Below, piece after piece: positions 5,000-9,947 of a stretch of DNA of 9,947 nt. The notes under the pieces are model-generated. The model saw only the letters and a list, made by a program, of their open reading frames with translations. It did no database searches and was not told where the DNA came from. The stretch is from an uncultured Mollicutes bacterium (GTDB taxonomy: Bacteria; Bacillota_I; Bacilli_A; Acholeplasmatales; Anaeroplasmataceae). The stretch is from contig CAMWJY010000014.1 of NCBI GenBank assembly GCA_947174685.1, positions 1 through 9,947 of the forward strand, given 5' to 3'. How positions within the stretch are numbered: the first letter of the stretch is position 1; the number at the start of each line of letters is the position of its first letter. Both the position numbers and the translations under genes were made by a program.

Positions 5000-7595
5000 A
5001 GTATTAGAACCAAAATATGATTTTAAATTAGTTGAAGAAGGTAAATATGATTTCTGGCTAAAGGGAGGATTTTTCACTGCAGGTGACAAATCTAAAGAAC
5101 CCTTTACCATTGTGATTCCACCACCAAATGTTACAGGAAAGCTTCATTTAGGACATGCCTGTGATACCTCTATCCAGGATGTTATTATTAGAAGAAAAAG
5201 AATGCAGGGCTATGATGCCTTGTGGCTTCCTGGTATGGACCATGCAGGTATTGCAACGCAAGCTAAGGTAGATGAAAAGCTAAAACAACAAGGAATTTCT
5301 AGATATGATATCGGTAGAGAGGAATTCTTAAAGGTTGCATGGCAGTGGAAAGCAGATTATGCTGCAACGATTCGTAAGCAATGGGCAGCATTAGGCTTAA
5401 GCTTAGATTATACTAAGGAACGTTTTACCTTAGATGAAAAGCTCAACCAAGCAGTAAATCATGTATTTATTACACTTTATAAAAAGGGCTACATCTATCA
5501 AGGGAAAAGAATTATCAACTGGGATCCAGAAGCACGTACAGCTTTATCTAATATTGAGGTAGAGCATAAAGATGTCGAAGGAGCATTTTATCATTTCAAC
5601 TATCCATTTGTTGATGGAACAGGCTTTGTAACAATTGCTACTACACGTCCTGAAACAATGTTTGCAGACCAAGCGATAATGGTACATCCAGATGATGAGC
5701 GCTATAAGGATATCATTGGCAAAGAGGTTTACATTCCAGGAACCGAGATAAAAATTCCTGTCATTGCGGATTCCTATGTAGATATGGAATTTGGAACAGG
5801 CTGTGTAAAAGTTACTCCAGCTCATGACCCAAATGACTATGAGGTAGGCTTACGTCATCATTTAGATATGCCTTTATGTATGAACGATGATGGAACAATG
5901 AATGCTATGGCTGGCATTTATGAGGGAATGGACCGCTTTGCTTGTCGTGAGGCATTACTTAAGGATTTAGAAAAATCTGGATTATTTATCAAGAAGGAAA
6001 GTATTATCCACTCTGTAGGACATAGTGAAAGAACCGGTGTTGTTGTAGAGCCTAGACTATCTAAACAATGGTTTGTTAAGATGGATATTCTTGCAAAGCA
6101 GGTATTAGATAATAAGGAATATCGTTTTGTTCCTGAGCGCTTTACACAAACCCTAAATCACTGGCTAACCAATATCCAAGACTGGTGTATTTCAAGACAG
6201 CTTTGGTGGGGACACAGAATTCCTGCCTGGTATAAGGATGAAGAGGTTAAAGTTCAGGTAGAGTGTCCTGGTGACGGCTGGATACAGGATGAAGATGTTT
6301 TAGACACATGGTTCTCATCAGCTCTATGGCCATTTTCAACGCTTGGCTGGCCAGAAGAAACAGAGGATTTTAAGCGCTACTATCCAACTAGCTGTCTAGT
6401 TACTGGCTATGATATTATATTCTTCTGGGTATCTAGAATGCTATTTGAAGGAATTGAATTTACGCATAAGGCGCCATTTAAGGATATCGTTATCCATGGC
6501 TTGATTCGTGCTAAAGACGGCAGAAAGATGAGTAAGTCCTTAGGAAATGGTATTGATCCATTTGATGTGATAGCTAAGTATGGTACAGATTCCTTAAGAT
6601 ATTTCTTGACAACTGGTGGAGCTTTAGGTCTAGATTTGCGTTTTGATGAAACGAAAATTGAAGCCTCTTGGAATTATTTAAATAAAATTTGGAATATTAC
6701 AAGATATGTATTAATGAATTTAGGAGAGGATTTCACTCCGACCGAGATAGATTCAAGTAAGCTAAATCTTGCTTCTAAATCTATATTAACTCGTCTAAAT
6801 CATACGATCCATATGGTAGATTATAACTTCGATAAATATGAGCTAGGAGAAGCTGCTAAAGAGCTTTACGGTTTTGTTTGGGATGATTTTGCATCCTGGT
6901 ATGTTGAGATTTCTAAGGTAGATTTAAGCAGTGGAGATAAGATGAATGAACAGATGACAAAGAATGTTTTAGTCTATGTTTTAAAAGCAATCCTAAAAAT
7001 GCTTCATCCATTCTGTCCATTTATCACAGAAGAGTTATATCAGGCTCTACCTCATGAGGAAGCCTCTATTATGGTAGCACCTTGGCCTAAGGAGAATAAA
7101 AAATTCAACTTTAAGGTAGCTAAGGAAGCCTTCGATGATTTAGTAGAAATCATTACATCCATTAGAAATGAACGTGCGAAAGCCAATAAGGCACCATCTA
7201 AACCAATCAGCATCTATATTAGCTGTAAGGATCAGGATACTTTAGATAAGCTACAAGCGACCAAGAGCTATTTAACCCGCTTTACAAATCCAAAGGAGCT
7301 TATTTTAACCTTAGATGAAATTAAGGCAGAGGGGATGGTCGTTGTTGTACTTTCCTGTGCAAATCTCTATATTCCTACCTCTGATTTAGTAGATATGGAA
7401 GAGGCTAAGGCTAAACTTTTAGCTTCTAAAAAGCGTTTAGAAGGAGAACTAGCAAGATCTCGTGCTATGCTTTCTAATGAGAATTTCTTATCTAAGGCGC
7501 CTCAAGCTAAAATAGATGCTGAAAAGGCTAAGCTTAAAGACTATGAGGCTCAATATGATGAGGTATGTGCTGCCTTAGCTCAGGTCAAATTATGA
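4992..7595 (+). CDS. valS: Valine--tRNA ligase (ValRS)
   Basis: A class I aminoacyl-tRNA synthetase that charges tRNA-Val and edits misactivated threonine. In the 867-residue product, PPPNVTGKLHLGHA (43-56) holds the HIGH-type motif (HLGH), TTRPETMF near 217-224 belongs to the editing (CP1) domain, DVLDTWFSS near 435 returns to the catalytic core, and KMSKS lies at 512-516. An anticodon-binding helical domain follows (ITRYVL onward). The C-terminal 65 or so residues are rich in K, E and A and form the ValRS coiled-coil arm. The length is normal for Firmicutes. The ATG at 4992 was chosen over an in-frame ATG at 4974 because it gives the usual start SKVLEPKYDF and has AAAGGAAG at workable spacing. 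It is controlled by the upstream T-box and overlaps folC by ATGA. Confidence 0.97.
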   Translation: MSKVLEPKYDFKLVEEGKYDFWLKGGFFTAGDKSKEPFTIVIPPPNVTGKLHLGHACDTSIQDVIIRRKRMQGYDALWLPGMDHAGIATQAKVDEKLKQQGISRYDIGREEFLKVAWQWKADYAATIRKQWAALGLSLDYTKERFTLDEKLNQAVNHVFITLYKKGYIYQGKRIINWDPEARTALSNIEVEHKDVEGAFYHFNYPFVDGTGFVTIATTRPETMFADQAIMVHPDDERYKDIIGKEVYIPGTEIKIPVIADSYVDMEFGTGCVKVTPAHDPNDYEVGLRHHLDMPLCMNDDGTMNAMAGIYEGMDRFACREALLKDLEKSGLFIKKESIIHSVGHSERTGVVVEPRLSKQWFVKMDILAKQVLDNKEYRFVPERFTQTLNHWLTNIQDWCISRQLWWGHRIPAWYKDEEVKVQVECPGDGWIQDEDVLDTWFSSALWPFSTLGWPEETEDFKRYYPTSCLVTGYDIIFFWVSRMLFEGIEFTHKAPFKDIVIHGLIRAKDGRKMSKSLGNGIDPFDVIAKYGTDSLRYFLTTGGALGLDLRFDETKIEASWNYLNKIWNITRYVLMNLGEDFTPTEIDSSKLNLASKSILTRLNHTIHMVDYNFDKYELGEAAKELYGFVWDDFASWYVEISKVDLSSGDKMNEQMTKNVLVYVLKAILKMLHPFCPFITEELYQALPHEEASIMVAPWPKENKKFNFKVAKEAFDDLVEIITSIRNERAKANKAPSKPISIYISCKDQDTLDKLQATKSYLTRFTNPKELILTLDEIKAEGMVVVVLSCANLYIPTSDLVDMEEAKAKLLASKKRLEGELARSRAMLSNENFLSKAPQAKIDAEKAKLKDYEAQYDEVCAALAQVKL

Positions 7596-8848
7596 TAAAA
7601 AATTACGAGGAAGCCTTAGCATGGCTTTACAGCCAAAAAAAATCTCACAGGCGTGAGGATTTATCAAGGATAAAAGAATGCATAGAGCTTTTAAATATTA
7701 AAACAAACTATCCAATCCTTCATATTGCTGGAACGAATGGAAAAGGCTCTACAGCGAGCTATCTTTCAGAGATGCTTATCTTAAAGGGAAAAAAAGTAGG
7801 TTTATTTGTTTCTCCCTATGTCATTTCCTTTAATGAAAGAATTGAAGTTAATGGGAAATATATAAGTAATGAAGAGGTTTTAGCCTATACAAATGAATTA
7901 GAAGAGCTTTCAAAGTATTATCAAGAGACTTATCAGGATACAATTCCTTTCTTTGAGTTAACCTTTTTAATGGCACTTTTATATTTTGAAAAACAGAATA
8001 TTGAAGTTTTAGTCTTAGAGTGTGGCTTAGGTGGACTTCTTGATGTAACAAATGCTTTAGAAAAGAAGGTAGCCATCATTACTAATATTGGCTATGACCA
8101 TATGGCACAGCTAGGAAATACCTTAGAAGAAATTGCCTATCATAAGCTAGGAATAACAAGAACAGGTATTCCCTGCTTTACCGCTGTAGATGAAGTATTA
8201 ATGCCTTATTTTAAAGAATATGCTAAGATGCATAATGTAGATATGCACTTTGTAAAGCCTATGATTTCTAATATTTCAATGGCTAAGGATGGTACGCATT
8301 TCACTTATGATTCTATCCCCTACAAAACGGCATTAAAAGGTCTGTATCAGGCCTACAATGCAGGTCTGGCCATTGCAGTAATGAAATATCTAGATTCTAG
8401 TTATCCTAAAGAACTCTTAGATAATGCCTTAAGAAATACAACCTGGCCAGGTAGATTTGAATACGTAGAGAAGAATATTATTCTTGACGGGGCTCATAAT
8501 ATTGATGGAATTAGAGCTTTATTTGAAACCTTAAAACGAGCTTATCCAAGCTCTAAAATTAAGGTCATCTTTACGGCCTTAAAGGATAAAGCCTTTCCAG
8601 AAATGCTAAAAATTTTAGATACTGTCACCCATAAATATTACTTTACAACAATTCTAGATAAAAGAGCCAGCAGTCCTTCAGATTTTACAAGCTTAACTGA
8701 AAAAAGCTATGAGGTTATAGAAGATTATAAAGAGGCTATTTCCAAGGCTATTTCTGATTTAGATGAAGAGGAGCTTTTAGTGATTACAGGCTCTCTACAC
8801 TTTATTAGTGAGGCAAGAAAAGAGATATTAGAGGTGCTAAAGAAATGA
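7592..8848 (+). CDS. folC: Folylpolyglutamate synthase / dihydrofolate synthase family ligase
   Basis: An ATP-dependent Mur-ligase-type enzyme that adds glutamate to folates (and, in bifunctional forms, to dihydropteroate), keeping them in the cell and usable by folate enzymes. In the 418-residue product, the P-loop is HIAGTNGKGST (44-54), the omega-loop region is SPYVISFNERI (74-84), ECGLGG (143-148) holds the magnesium-binding Glu, and TNIGYDH (164-170) and HKLGI (184-188) hold the conserved His and the family's carbamylated-type Lys (K185). The C-terminal glutamate-ligase domain shows WPGRFE (285-290) and LDGAHN (298-303). The ATG at 7592 overlaps the valS stop as ATGA and fits the family start better than an ATG at 7565. 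With a weak ribosome binding site, translation is probably coupled to valS. valS-folC is a common Firmicutes pair. Whether it is mono- or bifunctional cannot be told. Confidence 0.94.
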   Translation: MIKNYEEALAWLYSQKKSHRREDLSRIKECIELLNIKTNYPILHIAGTNGKGSTASYLSEMLILKGKKVGLFVSPYVISFNERIEVNGKYISNEEVLAYTNELEELSKYYQETYQDTIPFFELTFLMALLYFEKQNIEVLVLECGLGGLLDVTNALEKKVAIITNIGYDHMAQLGNTLEEIAYHKLGITRTGIPCFTAVDEVLMPYFKEYAKMHNVDMHFVKPMISNISMAKDGTHFTYDSIPYKTALKGLYQAYNAGLAIAVMKYLDSSYPKELLDNALRNTTWPGRFEYVEKNIILDGAHNIDGIRALFETLKRAYPSSKIKVIFTALKDKAFPEMLKILDTVTHKYYFTTILDKRASSPSDFTSLTEKSYEVIEDYKEAISKAISDLDEEELLVITGSLHFISEARKEILEVLKK

Positions 8849-9651
8849 ATTATGATGAGCTAGTAAAAAAGTATAAGGCTTTAGGTATAGAAACCCCAAC
8901 AAAGGAAATGATTAAGACTCCAGAGCAAATTGAAGGAATTAAACGTGCTGGAATCATTAATACAAAGGTGTTAGACTACGTAGAGGCAAATATCCATGCA
9001 GGAATGAGCACAGAAGAGATTGATGTGCTTGTTGCCAAAAAGACAAAGGAGCTTGGAGGTATTTGTGCACCCTTAAACTATGAAGGTTTTCCTAAGAGTG
9101 TTTGTACAAGTGTGAATGATGCTGTTTGTCATGGGATACCTGATCCGCATACAATCCTAAAAAATGGGGATATTATAAATGTGGATTGCACAACCATCTA
9201 TCAAGGCTATTATGCAGATGCTTCAAGAATGTTTATGATAGGTGAGGTAGACCCCGTTGCCAAACGCTTAGTAGAGGTTTCTAAGGAATGTCTAGATTTA
9301 GCTGTAAAGAATTTAAAGCCATTTTCTAGACTTAGAGATATTGGCTATATCATAGAAAAGCACGCTAAGGAAAATGGCTTTAGTGTCGTTCATGAAATTG
9401 GTGGACATGGTGTAGGAGTTGAATTTCATGAGGATCCCTTTATTTATCATTATGGGAAGAAGAATACAGGGATGGTATTATTCCCTGGTATGGTCTTTAC
9501 GATTGAACCAATGATTAATGAGGGTTCAAGGCAGGTCTTTTTAGATGCATCCAACAACTGGACAATTTATACAGATGATGGAGGCTGGTCTAGTCAATTT
9601 GAATATACTGTTTTAATCACCGAAACAGGTGTTCAAATTCTAGCACATTAA
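8845..9651 (+). CDS. map: Methionine aminopeptidase, type I
   Basis: Removes the N-terminal methionine from new proteins whose second residue is small. All five metal ligands of the pita-bread fold are in place: D114 (NVDCT), D125 (YADAS), H188 (GGHGVG), E221 (TIEPMI) and E253 (QFEYTV). The substrate-binding H96 (VCHGIP) is also present. Spacings match the type I enzymes. At 268 residues it is about 20 longer than the shortest type I forms. The extra length is an N-terminal stretch (about residues 1-25) without the cysteines of an SEC-C or zinc-finger extension. The ATG at 8845 overlaps the folC stop as ATGA, with GAGGTG upstream. Its position behind folC in a valine T-box operon means its expression probably follows valyl-tRNA charging, unless an internal promoter exists; none was seen. 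Confidence 0.96.
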   Translation: MNYDELVKKYKALGIETPTKEMIKTPEQIEGIKRAGIINTKVLDYVEANIHAGMSTEEIDVLVAKKTKELGGICAPLNYEGFPKSVCTSVNDAVCHGIPDPHTILKNGDIINVDCTTIYQGYYADASRMFMIGEVDPVAKRLVEVSKECLDLAVKNLKPFSRLRDIGYIIEKHAKENGFSVVHEIGGHGVGVEFHEDPFIYHYGKKNTGMVLFPGMVFTIEPMINEGSRQVFLDASNNWTIYTDDGGWSSQFEYTVLITETGVQILAH

Positions 9652-9947
9652 ATGAATGTTGATGGATACGTTTTAGAAATTATTAAGCAAATAGAAGAAA
9701 AAGGATATGAAGCCTATCTTGCAGGAACTACAGTTTTCATGCATGCTTTAGGCAGACCAATAAAGGAGTATGATGTTATCACATCTGCTCCTTTATTTTC
9801 TTTTGGCAAAAAAGAGAAAATAGAGGGCAATACTTTACATATAGTAGAATATGAGAAGCAGGTTCATGTCACTTTTTCTCTATGTAAGGAAAATTATTAT
9901 AAGAGCTGTTGCTTCAATATAGATACTCTATTATATCATTATAGACA
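9652..9947 (+). CDS. Degenerate CCA-adding-enzyme-like head domain protein, 3' end missing
   Basis: The frame is open for 98 codons from the ATG directly after the map stop to the window end. Its course follows the head domain of class II tRNA nucleotidyltransferases / poly(A) polymerases: KGYEAYLAG (17-25), a GRP (34-36), EYDVITSAP (39-47), a VHVTF strand (71-75) and FNIDTLLYH (88-96). Key signature residues appear altered: the GG pair reads GT (25-26), VRD reads VFM (28-30), the DxD metal motif reads EYD (39-41), and the RRDFTINA motif reads SCCFNIDT. About 25 residues normally between the VTTFR-like strand and RRDF seem missing. It may therefore be a non-catalytic paralogue, or a strongly diverged enzyme. 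No good ribosome binding site is seen, so translation probably depends on map by stop-start coupling. The remainder lies outside the window. The homology call rests on motif reading alone. Confidence 0.6.
   Translation, partial: MNVDGYVLEIIKQIEEKGYEAYLAGTTVFMHALGRPIKEYDVITSAPLFSFGKKEKIEGNTLHIVEYEKQVHVTFSLCKENYYKSCCFNIDTLLYHYR

Noticed and set aside
5544..5825. Open frame of 93 codons on the - strand
   Set aside because: It lies entirely inside valS, opposite its editing domain, has no ribosome binding site or recognisable motif, and reads as low-quality sequence rich in Cys, Ile and Asn.
7565..7591. Earlier in-frame ATG for folC
   Set aside because: It lies within the valS coiled-coil coding region without a ribosome binding site; the ATGA junction at 7592 gives the normal FolC start.
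7848..8051. Open frame of 67 codons on the - strand
   Set aside because: It lies opposite the conserved P-loop-to-ECGLGG part of folC and has no features of a gene of its own.
9652..9947. Frameshift as the cause of the altered CCA-enzyme motifs
   Set aside because: Recognisable family segments before and after the altered motifs are all in the same frame without a stop, so substitutions and a short deletion explain the differences better than a frameshift.

Overview
This is a chromosomal housekeeping stretch of an AT-rich Gram-positive bacterium (Bacillota). The signs are low GC, strong AAGGAGG-type ribosome binding sites, occasional TTG starts, a T-box leader ahead of an aminoacyl-tRNA synthetase operon, and the order ybeY-cdd-era-recO and valS-folC. 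The flavour suggests Erysipelotrichia or a related clostridial lineage. That placement is only an impression; protein searches would be needed to fix it. All genes are on the + strand, and no insertion sequence, phage gene, CRISPR array, tRNA or rRNA was seen.

Region 1 (1-3136) is the end of a tightly packed operon: a HAD-superfamily phosphatase cut by the window edge, ybeY (rRNA maturation endonuclease), cdd (cytidine deaminase), era (ribosome-assembly GTPase) and recO (recombination mediator). Two 11-base overlaps (HAD/ybeY and cdd/era) and short gaps imply co-transcription. A hairpin with a T-run after recO probably ends the transcript. Region 2 (3178-4146) is a single SGNH/GDSL-type hydrolase with its own strong ribosome binding site.

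Region 3 (4158 to the window end) is a second operon. A near-consensus promoter (TTGACA, 17 bases, TAAAAT) drives a T-box leader. Its likely specifier is GTA (Val), and its UGGU bulge fits a tRNA whose 3' end is ACCA. The leader controls a GNAT acetyltransferase, valS, folC, map and a last gene that runs off the window. That last gene resembles the head domain of tRNA CCA-adding enzymes, but most of its signature catalytic residues appear changed. valS/folC and folC/map overlap by ATGA, and map abuts the last gene. Valyl-tRNA charging therefore probably sets expression of valine activation, folate polyglutamylation and N-terminal methionine removal together.

Most of the window is ordinary core metabolism. 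The points worth a second look are the degenerate CCA-like gene at the right edge and the unexplained acetyltransferase placed first behind a valine T-box, ahead of valS itself. No defence system or other clearly new multi-gene system was found.
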